Shown: positions 1 through 6,418 of the stretch, one piece after another
How the letters are laid out: each line of letters opens with the position of its first letter
How positions within the stretch are numbered: the stretch's first letter is position 1
From: Deltaproteobacteria bacterium
Lineage (GTDB): Bacteria; Myxococcota_A; Polyangia; Polyangiales; Sandaracinaceae
Assembly: GCA_017303575.1 (NCBI GenBank)
Contig: JAFLCL010000065.1
Location: 1-34,074 of the forward strand
DNA length: 34,074 nt
Reading direction: 5' to 3'
The notes under the pieces: generated by a model
Database searches by the model: none
Told to the model about the DNA's origin: nothing
What the model saw: only the letters and a program-made list of their open reading frames with translations
Made by a program: the position numbers and the translations under genes

Positions 1-51
1 CGAGGCGCGATCGAGCGCGACTACGACGACTCGCTCGGGGTCATCGTGTGA
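1..51 (+). CDS. 3' end of an upstream gene (partial)
   Basis: Frame 1 is open from the window edge to a TGA at 49-51 and encodes a short tail ending DYDDSLGVIV. Only 16 residues are visible, so no family can be named. Support comes from the following stretch: after this stop no credible gene runs on the plus strand until 943, and a structured intergenic repeat begins about 50 bases later. Confidence 0.35.
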   Translation, partial: RGAIERDYDDSLGVIV

Positions 52-103
52 GCCGTCCTGGCCGCTCATGCCGCGCATCGCGCCCGGACGCGGCGCCAAA
101 GGG

Positions 104-284
104 GATTCTTTCTCGGTCCCTGAGTTTGCCTGGGTCGAGGGACCTCTGGCCCCTCGAGCTCCCCGTCGTTCGATCGTCGAAGACTCCTCCTCACTCCCGC
201 TCCAGGGGTCTGCTGCGCAGACCCCGCCGCGTGGCGCCCCAACCAATCCCGCAACGAGAGAGCGATTCTTTCTCGGTCTCTGAG
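104..284 (+). repeat. Structured intergenic repeat, copy A (two-hairpin element)
   Basis: This noncoding element shares an exact 28-base block (132-159) with the reverse complement of 8900-8927. It also shares a 16-base block, TTTCTCGGTCCCTGAG (109-124), with the reverse complement of 8783-8798; a one-base variant of that block recurs at 269-284. Hairpin 1 lies inside the 28-base block with 7-bp arms (135-141 and 151-157). Hairpin 2 has a perfect 9-bp stem, GGGGTCTGC/GCAGACCCC, at 205-225 with loop TGC. The short block flanks copy A on both sides, which suggests the remains of a tandem arrangement. In the plus direction the element follows the gene ending at 51. Confidence 0.75.
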
Positions 285-285
285 A

Positions 286-867
286 TCAGAGTCGGGCGCG
301 GATGCTCGAGGCGAGCTCCTGATCCGTCTCGTGGGCGAGCAGTCCTTCGAGGGTGGTGCGCACGGCACGACGGTCCGCAGCGCTGACGCTCTCCATCGTC
401 GACAGCGTCGCGAGCGAGACGAGCACGGCCTCGCGGACCGCGACATCGGCGTGGCCCGCGTGTCGCACGAGCTCCTCGACGGCCTGCGTTCCTTCGCGCG
501 CCGCGAGCGCACGCAGCGCGGCGCGGAGATGCAGGGCGTCTTGTCCCGGCGCGCGCGAGAGGCCCACCAGGAACTCGTGCGCGCGCGGGCCCTCGAACCA
601 GCCTGCGCAGGTGATCGCCCGCAGGCGAATGGCCCCGATCTCCTGGGTGTCGCCGTGCAGGCGGATGAGCGCCTCGAGACCTTCCGTGCCGAGGGCCAAG
701 AGCTCCTCGCGCGTCGGCGCGCTCTCGATGCCCGAGAGCAACGCGCGCACGCGGGCATCCACGCTGCCTCGCTCGCGACCTGCACGCGTCTCCTGCGCCG
801 CGGCCGGCGTGCTCGAGACGCAGCCCATCACCGACAGCACGAGGGCGAGCACCAGCGCGTTTCGCAT
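286..867 (-). CDS. HEAT-like repeat lipoprotein
   Basis: A 193-residue protein. The N-terminus MRNALVLALVLSVMGC is a lipoprotein signal with Cys16 as the lipidated residue, followed by a short Ala/Gln-rich linker. From about residue 35 it is helical, with repeated Ala/Leu-rich helix pairs (RLRAITCAGW, LRAALRALAAREGTQAVEELVRHAG, AVREAVLVSLATL) that resemble HEAT or Armadillo-type repeats used in protein binding. The ATG at 867 is chosen because it begins the signal peptide; the frame stays open far upstream only as antisense to the hydrolase gene. No clear Shine-Dalgarno site is visible. The gene is divergent from the hydrolase at 943, with 75 bases between starts. The function is unknown; a periplasm-facing scaffold role is inference. 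Confidence 0.75.
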   Translation of the reverse strand: MRNALVLALVLSVMGCVSSTPAAAQETRAGRERGSVDARVRALLSGIESAPTREELLALGTEGLEALIRLHGDTQEIGAIRLRAITCAGWFEGPRAHEFLVGLSRAPGQDALHLRAALRALAAREGTQAVEELVRHAGHADVAVREAVLVSLATLSTMESVSAADRRAVRTTLEGLLAHETDQELASSIRARL

Positions 868-942
868 CGGGCGACGGTAGCACGCACATCGCGTATCCTG
901 GCGCGAGGCGGGTCTCCTCAGTCTGCAGTCACCACGAGCCCC

Positions 943-1995
943 ATGATCCTCCGCACCGAGATCGTCGAGCAGACGATCGACCAGAGCCAGCGCGCCCTCT
1001 TCGTCAAAGACGTGATCATGACGGCGGGGCCGCATCCGCTGGGCATGGTGCGCAAGCGCCTCGCGCACGCCGAGCTCCGCGGGACGGTGATGCTCGTGCA
1101 CGGCTTCGGGCAGAACCGATACACGTGGCACTCGAGCCGTCGCAGCTTCGCGAACTACCTCGCGCACGACGGCTGGGACGTGTTCAACGTCGACCTCCGC
1201 GGCCACGGCCGCTCGCGCAAGTTCGGCGCGCCGATGCCGCGGGTGCTCGACGAGTACATCCAAGAGGACGTGCCCGCGTTCGTGAGCGAGGCGCTCTCGC
1301 TCTCGGGCCAGAAGCAGCTCTTCCTCGTCGGTCACTCGATGGGCGGTCTCATCAGCTACAGCGTCGCGGGGAGCGCGCTGCGATCGCTCGTGCGCGGCGT
1401 GGTGACGATCGGCTCGCCGTACCGCTTCGGTCAGGGCTCGGCGCTCTTGCTCGCGCTGCGCGAGCTCGCCGCCGTGGTCGGCTTCACGGGCCTCTTCGAC
1501 GCGAACCCCGCGCTGCCGGTGCGCCTCATCGGTCGACACCTCCACAAGCGCGCGGCGCTCTGGGACTCGACCGCGCTGCCGATGCCGATCCGCGGCTGGG
1601 TGCCCGGCGGCATGGAGCGCGACGTGCTGAGCGAGTACCTGAAGAAGTCGTTCGAGCACACGACGCTCGCGATCGCCCTCGACATCTTCAAGGCCGGTCG
1701 CGCCGAGGGCTGGAAGAGCCTCGACGGCATGACCGACTACGGCACCGCCTTCGAGATGCTCGATCGTCCGCTGCTCGTGATCGCGGGCACCGAGGATCAC
1801 CTCGCGCCGCCCGAGTCGGTGCGGCCCGCGTACGACGCGAGCCGCGCGCACGACAAGACCTACCGCGCGTTCCCCTTCGGCCACATCGACCTGATCATGG
1901 GCCGCGAGGCGACGACGACCGTGTGGCCCCTCGTGCGCGACTGGCTCGCGAAGTACGTCCCCCGCGAGGTCGCGCCCCACGCCGTCGCGATGTGA
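943..1995 (+). CDS. Alpha/beta-fold hydrolase (intact copy)
   Basis: A 350-residue alpha/beta hydrolase of the serine-hydrolase/lysophospholipase type. Visible elements are the oxyanion-region LVHGFGQNR (about 51-59), the nucleophile elbow GHSMGG with Ser132, the acid in AGTEDHLAPP (Asp285) and the catalytic His314 in FPFGHIDLIMG. The length is normal for the family and there is no signal peptide, so it is probably cytoplasmic. The ATG at 943 is chosen because homology-like sequence starts there; the open frame further upstream is antisense to the HEAT gene. Its stop directly abuts the 3' end of a convergent LysR remnant. Codons for residues from about 169 to the end lie in a duplicated segment, and the second copy (3688-4239) encodes the same residues. 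The substrate is not identifiable. Confidence 0.9.
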   Translation: MILRTEIVEQTIDQSQRALFVKDVIMTAGPHPLGMVRKRLAHAELRGTVMLVHGFGQNRYTWHSSRRSFANYLAHDGWDVFNVDLRGHGRSRKFGAPMPRVLDEYIQEDVPAFVSEALSLSGQKQLFLVGHSMGGLISYSVAGSALRSLVRGVVTIGSPYRFGQGSALLLALRELAAVVGFTGLFDANPALPVRLIGRHLHKRAALWDSTALPMPIRGWVPGGMERDVLSEYLKKSFEHTTLAIALDIFKAGRAEGWKSLDGMTDYGTAFEMLDRPLLVIAGTEDHLAPPESVRPAYDASRAHDKTYRAFPFGHIDLIMGREATTTVWPLVRDWLAKYVPREVAPHAVAM

Positions 1996-2664
1996 TCAGC
2001 GCGCCGCGCTCACTGGCGCGCGTTGGCCCCGTCCTCTCGGCCGCGCCTTCTTCAGGAAATCGACCAGCACCTGGACCTTGGGGGCGAGGTTCTGACGGCT
2101 CGGGTAGTACAGAAAGTACCCCGGGATCTGCGGGCAGTGCTTGTCGAGCACTCGCACGAGACGCCGCTCGGACACGAGCTCGCTCACCATGTCTTCGAAG
2201 ACATAGGCGAGTCCGACCCCTTCGACGGCGGCGTCCACCAAGACCGAACCGTCGTTGGTCACGGCGCGTCCTTCGACCGCGAGCTCGAGCTCGGCGTCGC
2301 CGTCGAGGAACCTCCACCGGGCGACCGCGCCCGACGACATGCGCAGACCGATGCACTCGTGTGCATGGAGATCGCGCGGATGCTTGGGCTTGCCTCGGCG
2401 CACGAAGTAGTCCGGTGAGCCGACGACCACGAGGCGTTGGTCGGGGCTGACGCGAACGGCGATCATGTCGCGATCGAGGCTGTGGCCGAGGCGTATCCCC
2501 GCGTCGAACCCGTCGACCACGATGTTCGACAGAGCCTCTTGCAGACAGAGCTCGATGCGGATGTCGGGATACGCGTCGAGAAAGGCCGCGAGCTTGGGTT
2601 TGACGACGTCGGAGTAGCCGGTTCGCAGCATCGTGAGCCGCAGCAGACCCGACGGGCGGTCGTT
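1450..2664. repeat. Segmental direct repeat, copy 1
   Basis: A segment of about 1215 bases that recurs in the same orientation at 3694-4907. It covers the 3' half of the alpha/beta hydrolase and most of the effector-binding part of the convergent LysR gene. By eye the copies differ at roughly 2-3% of positions plus one 1-base indel near 2025/4267. Homology starts abruptly inside the hydrolase and stops abruptly inside lysR at 2664, after which the sequence is unrelated to copy 2. Confidence 0.92.
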
Positions 2665-2709
2665 AGCGTCCGGTGCGACGAGGGTGTAGGAGACCGGCAT
2701 GGGCACCAT
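1996..2709 (-). pseudogene. LysR-type regulator remnant lacking the HTH domain
   Basis: A 237-residue frame whose residues from about 17 onward match residues 89-304 of the intact LysR at 4254-5168. Visible family sequence includes PSGLLRLTMLRTGYSDVVKP and a full effector-binding domain. The winged-helix DNA-binding domain and linker helix are missing; the first ~15 residues (MVPMPVSYTLVAPDA) come from unrelated DNA beyond the repeat boundary at 2664. At least six residues differ from the intact copy (for example His for Tyr in LDKHCPQ, Asp for His in GSPDYF). A 1-base indel gives it a different C-terminus, ending PVSAAR. The frame is intact, so a short protein could in theory be made, but it could not act as a DNA-binding regulator. 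Confidence 0.85.
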
Positions 2710-3298
2710 AGACTCGTGGCGAACGAACGTGGACAGTAGGCTCCGTTCGAGCGGAATTGCGATCGACTGGAGTGACCGCGACTCTCGTGACTATTGCCTG
2801 GTCGAGTTGGGTTTTCGTTCTGCGCTCGAAGTGCTGCGCGAGGTTCCACGCGGGGAGGCCCTGCAAGCGCGAGCTCGAGAGATGTTGGGGGCTGTGCCTC
2901 CAGGCGACGCATTGGCAGTCGCGGCGGCACGAAGATTGATCGGACGATTTTACGAGTGCGACGTGGAGCGGCTGTCACTCCTCGACCCATTGACCCTTGT
3001 TGTGGATCCGTTCGCGGCAGACGTTCAGTACGACTGGATGGAATCGCTGAACATGGATTCTGAGTTGGGCCCTTGGTACAAGCTACTGTTCAACGCACTT
3101 CATGAGCTGATGCGTTCCGATCTGCTCAGCACATGGTATGTGCTCTTCCCTTGGCTAGAAGCCATCGGAGTCGAAACCGCTGACCGGCTGCGTGAGTGGC
3201 CCGCAATTCAAGCTCAAGGACTCAGTTTGTGCGCGAGCGAAGGGGCTCCTCTCGTGTTCCGTGCGGGCAAACCATGGCCTCCCACGATGCTCGCGTGA
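2699..3298 (+). CDS. Hypothetical protein in the segment between the repeat copies
   Basis: A 199-residue protein that I do not recognise. A good Shine-Dalgarno site, AGGAG at 2688-2692, lies 6 bases before the ATG at 2699, which supports real translation. The protein is soluble-looking, mixed helical and rich in Trp, Leu and acidic residues, with no signal peptide or membrane segment. Third positions are much less GC-rich than in flanking genes, which points to recent acquisition with the surrounding 2665-3693 segment. Its small size and orphan position would suit an immunity-type or other accessory protein, but nothing in the sequence proves this. The start overlaps the foreign 5' end of the LysR remnant on the other strand by 11 bases. 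Confidence 0.65.
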   Translation: MGTIDSWRTNVDSRLRSSGIAIDWSDRDSRDYCLVELGFRSALEVLREVPRGEALQARAREMLGAVPPGDALAVAAARRLIGRFYECDVERLSLLDPLTLVVDPFAADVQYDWMESLNMDSELGPWYKLLFNALHELMRSDLLSTWYVLFPWLEAIGVETADRLREWPAIQAQGLSLCASEGAPLVFRAGKPWPPTMLA

Positions 3299-3693
3299 GA
3301 GCCGCTTCCGCGAGTCACTCACGGCATTGCAGTGTGCCGTGGGGCGCGCGAGCGGCAAGCGGTGCCGAAAGCGAAGCCCTTCGCGCCTGTGTGCCTTCCA
3401 TCTTGGGGTGCCGCCTTGATCCGAGCAGCGCGCCGCGGGTCGAACCCCGAGGCGTGCTTGTAGGCTCGAGCGCGCGTGGTCGCCGGGCAGGTTGTTTCTC
3501 GCGTCAGGTATCGCGTGAGGTCGCTCGCAGAGATCTTCGATTGCCCAGAGGGCGCCTCGCGCGCCCGCGCCCGGTTCGAGCCCGCCGTCACCATGTGAGG
3601 TGCCGCGTCAAAGCCCCCCCAAAAAGCCTCAATGTTCTCGCAGCCTGCAACCTCTTGGAGTGACCCCACCAAGCGAAGCGTCAGCACGTGGCA
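3299..3693. other. Intergenic part of the segment between repeat copies, no gene seen
   Basis: About 395 bases between the unknown gene and repeat copy 2. No open frame here looks like protein. It holds a C7 run followed by A5 (around 3612-3625). A short GGTTCGAG stretch near 3573-3580 recalls a tRNA T-loop, but no full tRNA folds around it. The composition is intermediate between the unknown gene and the flanking chromosome. No insertion-sequence ends or target-site duplication were recognised at the borders with the repeats. Confidence 0.5.
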
Positions 3694-4239
3694 CTCGCGC
3701 TGCGCGAGCTCGCTGCCGTGGTGGGCTTCACGGGCCTCTTCGACGCGAACCCCGCGCTGCCGGTGCGCCTCATCGGTCGACACCTCCACAAGCGCGCGGC
3801 GCTCTGGGACTCGACCGCGCTGCCGATGCCGATCCGCGGCTGGGTGCCGGGCGGCATGGAGCGCGACGTGCTGAGCGAGTACCTGAAGAAGTCGTTCGAG
3901 CACACGACGCTCGCGATCGCGCTCGACATCTTCAAGGCCGGTCGCGCCGAGGGCTGGAAGAGCCTCGACGGCATGACCGACTACGGCACCGCCTTCGAGA
4001 TGCTCGATCGTCCGCTGCTCGTGATCGCGGGCACCGAGGATCACCTCGCGCCGCCCGAGTCGGTGCGGCCCGCGTACGACGCGAGCCGCGCGCACGACAA
4101 GACCTACCGCGCGTTCCCCTTCGGCCACATCGACCTGATCATGGGCCGCGAGGCGACAACGACGGTGTGGCCGCTCGTGCGTGACTGGCTCGCAAAGTAC
4201 GTCCCCCGCGAGGTCGCGCCCCACGCCGTCGCGATGTGA
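3688..4239 (+). pseudogene. Alpha/beta hydrolase 3' fragment (second copy)
   Basis: A 183-residue frame from a possible GTG at 3688. From its third residue onward it is identical in amino acids to the C-terminal part (about residue 169 to 350) of the intact hydrolase at 943-1995. The 5' half is missing, including the HGFG region and the nucleophile elbow GHSMGG, so only the acid and His of the triad remain and it cannot be a working hydrolase. Within 546 bases I count nine nucleotide differences from the intact copy, all at third positions and all silent. It is convergent with the intact lysR, exactly as the full hydrolase is with the lysR remnant. Confidence 0.88.
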
Positions 4240-4907
4240 TCAGCGCGCCGCGCTCACTGGCGCGCGTTGCCACGTCCTCTCGGCCGCGCCTTCTTCAGGA
4301 AATCGACCAGCACCTGGACCTTGGGGGCGAGGTTCTGACGGCTCGGGTAGTAGAGAAAGTACCCCGGGATCTGCGGGCAGTACTTGTCGAGCACTCGCAC
4401 GAGACGCCGCTCGGACACGAGCTCGCTCACCATGTCCTCGAAGACGTAGGCGAGCCCGACACCTTCGACGGCGGCGTCCACCAAGACCGATCCGTCGTTG
4501 GTCACGGCGCGTCCGTCGACCGCGAGCTCGAGCTCCGCGTCGCCGTCGAGGAACCTCCACCGGGCGACCGCGCCCGACGACATGCGCAGACCGATGCACT
4601 CGTGTGCATGGAGATCGCGCGGGTGATTGGGCTTGCCTCGGCGCGCGAAGTAGTGCGGTGAGCCGACGACCACGAGGCGTTGGTCGGGGCTGACGCGAAC
4701 GGCGATCATGTCGCGATCGAGGCTGTGGCCGAGGCGTATGCCCGCGTCGAACCCTTCGACCACGATGTTCGACAGAGCCTCTTGCAGACAGAGCTCGATG
4801 CGGATGTCGGGATACGCGTCGAGAAAGGCCGCGAGCTTGGGTTTGACGACGTCGGAGTAGCCGGTGCGCAGCATCGTGAGCCGCAGCAGACCCGACGGGC
4901 GGCCGTT
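3694..4907. repeat. Segmental direct repeat, copy 2
   Basis: The second copy (about 1214 bases) of 1450-2664. On its left the sequence before 3694 is unrelated to the hydrolase. On its right, after 4907, it continues into the 5' part of the intact lysR gene. The two copies therefore divide one ancestral hydrolase-lysR pair: the left copy keeps the hydrolase start and the right copy keeps the lysR start. Confidence 0.92.
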
Positions 4908-5168
4908 CATGGCCGTCAGCGACTCGAACGCGACGTCGATGCCGTCGAATGCAGGCCTCAGCCGTGCGACGAACTGCTCCCCTGCCTCGGTCAAACCGAC
5001 GCTGCGGGTGGTTCGCTGAAGCAGCCGCACGCCGACGCGGGCTTCGAGAGCGCGAACGATCTGGCTCACCGCAGAGGGGGTCACGCCCAGTTCGGCGGCC
5101 GCCGCCCTGAAGCTTCGTTTCTCGGCCACGCACAAGAGGGCCCGAAGACCGGAGAGATGGTCGCGCAT
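4254..5168 (-). CDS. LysR family transcriptional regulator (intact)
   Basis: A 304-residue LTTR of normal family length. The N-terminal winged helix-turn-helix is typical: LRALLCVAEKRSFRAAAAELGVTPSAVSQ (about 8-36), then the linker helix and the LQRTTRSVGLTEAGEQF wing. The effector-binding domain starts near residue 90. LTTRs act as cytoplasmic tetramers that commonly control a divergent operon and themselves. Here the divergent neighbours are the SnoaL-like and SDR genes, 99 bases away, with a 7-bp inverted repeat directly upstream of this start codon. Its 3' end faces a hydrolase fragment. The sequence upstream of residue 89 is unique in the window; the rest is duplicated in 1996-2664. Confidence 0.92.
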   Translation of the reverse strand: MRDHLSGLRALLCVAEKRSFRAAAAELGVTPSAVSQIVRALEARVGVRLLQRTTRSVGLTEAGEQFVARLRPAFDGIDVAFESLTAMNGRPSGLLRLTMLRTGYSDVVKPKLAAFLDAYPDIRIELCLQEALSNIVVEGFDAGIRLGHSLDRDMIAVRVSPDQRLVVVGSPHYFARRGKPNHPRDLHAHECIGLRMSSGAVARWRFLDGDAELELAVDGRAVTNDGSVLVDAAVEGVGLAYVFEDMVSELVSERRLVRVLDKYCPQIPGYFLYYPSRQNLAPKVQVLVDFLKKARPRGRGNARQ

Positions 5169-5169
5169 C

Positions 5170-5186
5170 GTGTAGCTGGGCTACAC
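5170..5186. promoter_or_regulatory. LysR-type palindrome in the divergent promoter
   Basis: GTGTAGC-TGG-GCTACAC is a perfect inverted repeat with 7-bp arms, one base upstream of the lysR start codon. It contains the T-N11-A pattern (T5173, A5185) typical of LTTR recognition sites. Its position suits autorepression of lysR and control of the SnoaL/SDR operon. The truncated lysR copy has no equivalent. Confidence 0.65.
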
Positions 5187-5267
5187 ATAGCATGCAGCAT
5201 TCCGCAGGTTTTCGTTTTGTTTGGGGGGTCTAGTCTCTCGAAGCGAACCAACGCCGAGGAGACACGG

Positions 5268-5597
5268 ATGAACCAGACACTACCCAAGCCCATCGCCGAC
5301 TATGTCGAGGCCAACGCACGACTCGACGTGGAAGGCATGCTCCAGCCGTTCGCGGCCGACGCCATCGTTCTGGACAATGGCGCTCGTCACAGAGGGCATG
5401 CCGAGCTCCGGACCTTGCTCGAACAGGCGGTGGTCGGCGCCAAGGCCATCTTCACGCCGGACACCGTTCGCCACGAGAACGGCCGCGTCGTGGTCGAAGG
5501 CCCTGGCCACGGCGACTTCAGAGGCAGCCCGATCCGGTTCACCTATCGCTTCACGCTGAAGAACGACGTCATCACGAGCCTGGAGATCACGGCATGA
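5268..5597 (+). CDS. SnoaL-like / nuclear transport factor 2 family protein
   Basis: A 109-residue protein of the NTF2-like/SnoaL alpha+beta barrel type. Typical features are an N-terminal helix with a period of hydrophobics (IADYVEANARLDVEGMLQPFAADAIVLDNG), then HRGHAELRTLLEQ and a C-terminal beta sheet ending FTYRFTLKNDVITSLEI. These folds serve as small-molecule isomerases or binding proteins. The ATG at 5268 is supported by GAGGAG about 7 bases upstream. Its stop overlaps the next start (ATGA at 5594-5597), so translation is coupled to the SDR. The divergent LysR is the likely regulator. Confidence 0.85.
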   Translation: MNQTLPKPIADYVEANARLDVEGMLQPFAADAIVLDNGARHRGHAELRTLLEQAVVGAKAIFTPDTVRHENGRVVVEGPGHGDFRGSPIRFTYRFTLKNDVITSLEITA

Positions 5598-6382
5598 CCA
5601 CCAGGGTCGATCCGACGGAGTTTGCAGGAAAGCGCGTGCTGGTCAGCGGAGGAACCAAAGGCGCCGGGCGTGCCACTGTCGAGCGCTTCCTCGCTGGCGG
5701 CGCCCGAGTGATCACCGCCGCGCGCGGAACGTCTCCGCCCATCGATGGGGTCGAGCTCGTCCAAGCGGACCTGACGACGGCCGAGGGTGGGCACACCTTG
5801 GCCAGAGTCGCGCTGGAGCGCTTGGGTGGCGTCGACATCCTGGCCCATGTGGTCGGCGGCTCGTCCTCTCCGGGCGGGGGATTCCTCGCCCTGACGGATG
5901 AGCACTGGCTCGCCGAGCTGAGCCTGAACCTCTTGGCCGCGGTCCGCCTCGACCGCCTGCTCATTCCTCAGATGGTCGAGCGTGGCAGTGGCGCGGTGGT
6001 GCACGTCACCTCCATCCAATCGGTCTTGCCCCTGCCGGAGTCGACCACCGCTTACGCGGCAGCGAAAGCAGCCCTCCGGACCTACAGCAAGTCCATCTCC
6101 AAAGAGCTCGGCCCCAAGGGTGTTCGAGTGAACGTCGTCTCGCCGGGCTGGATCATGACCGACTCGTCCGTCGATCTGCTGAAGCGTCTGCAGGCCGCCC
6201 AGGGCGGCACGATCGAGGATGCCAGACGCGTCGTCCTCGACAGTCTGGGTGGGATCCCCATCGGCCGCCCGGCCGAGCCCGAGGAGGTCGCCGACCTCAT
6301 CGCGTACCTGGCCTCGGATCGCGCTGCCGCGATTCATGGGGCCGAGCTCGTCATCGACGGTGGGACCGTTCCGACCGTCTGA
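5594..6382 (+). CDS. Short-chain dehydrogenase/reductase (SDR)
   Basis: A 262-residue classical SDR. The cofactor motif GGTKGAG (19-25) fits the GxxxGxG Rossmann pattern. Asn112 follows LSL. The catalytic serine is in VTSIQS (Ser140), and the YxxxK pair is Tyr154/Lys158 in AYAAAK. SPGWIMTD (183-190) and the C-terminal DGGTVPT also fit. It should be an NAD(P)-dependent oxidoreductase acting in the cytoplasm on an unknown substrate. It overlaps the SnoaL gene by 4 bases and is probably co-regulated by the divergent LysR. The gene ends in a convergent arrangement with the TonB receptor, 36 bases apart. Confidence 0.93.
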   Translation: MTTRVDPTEFAGKRVLVSGGTKGAGRATVERFLAGGARVITAARGTSPPIDGVELVQADLTTAEGGHTLARVALERLGGVDILAHVVGGSSSPGGGFLALTDEHWLAELSLNLLAAVRLDRLLIPQMVERGSGAVVHVTSIQSVLPLPESTTAYAAAKAALRTYSKSISKELGPKGVRVNVVSPGWIMTDSSVDLLKRLQAAQGGTIEDARRVVLDSLGGIPIGRPAEPEEVADLIAYLASDRAAAIHGAELVIDGGTVPTV

Positions 6383-6400
6383 GACCGAGGCCCAGGACGT

Positions 6401-6413
6401 CGCGAGGCTCGCG
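6401..6413. terminator. Candidate bidirectional hairpin between convergent genes
   Basis: CGCGA-GGC-TCGCG forms a 5-bp stem with a 3-base loop in the 36-base gap between the SDR stop (6382) and the receptor stop (6419). There is no T-run on either side, so an intrinsic terminator is only possible, not shown. Confidence 0.3.
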
Positions 6414-6418
6414 TGCGA

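Noticed and set aside
331..942. In-frame N-terminal extension of the alpha/beta hydrolase.
   Set aside because: It is antisense to the HEAT lipoprotein and lacks hydrolase-like sequence; ATG 943 begins the recognisable protein.
2437..2739. Plus-strand open frames opposite the LysR copies, present in both repeats.
   Set aside because: They are mirror shadows of the conserved LysR effector domain and simply duplicate with it.
3570..3593. A tRNA-like 3' end (GGTTCGAG followed by CACCA).
   Set aside because: Only 3 of 5 T-stem pairs form and no matching acceptor 5' strand, D-arm or anticodon arm exists upstream, so it is neither a tRNA nor a clear att site.
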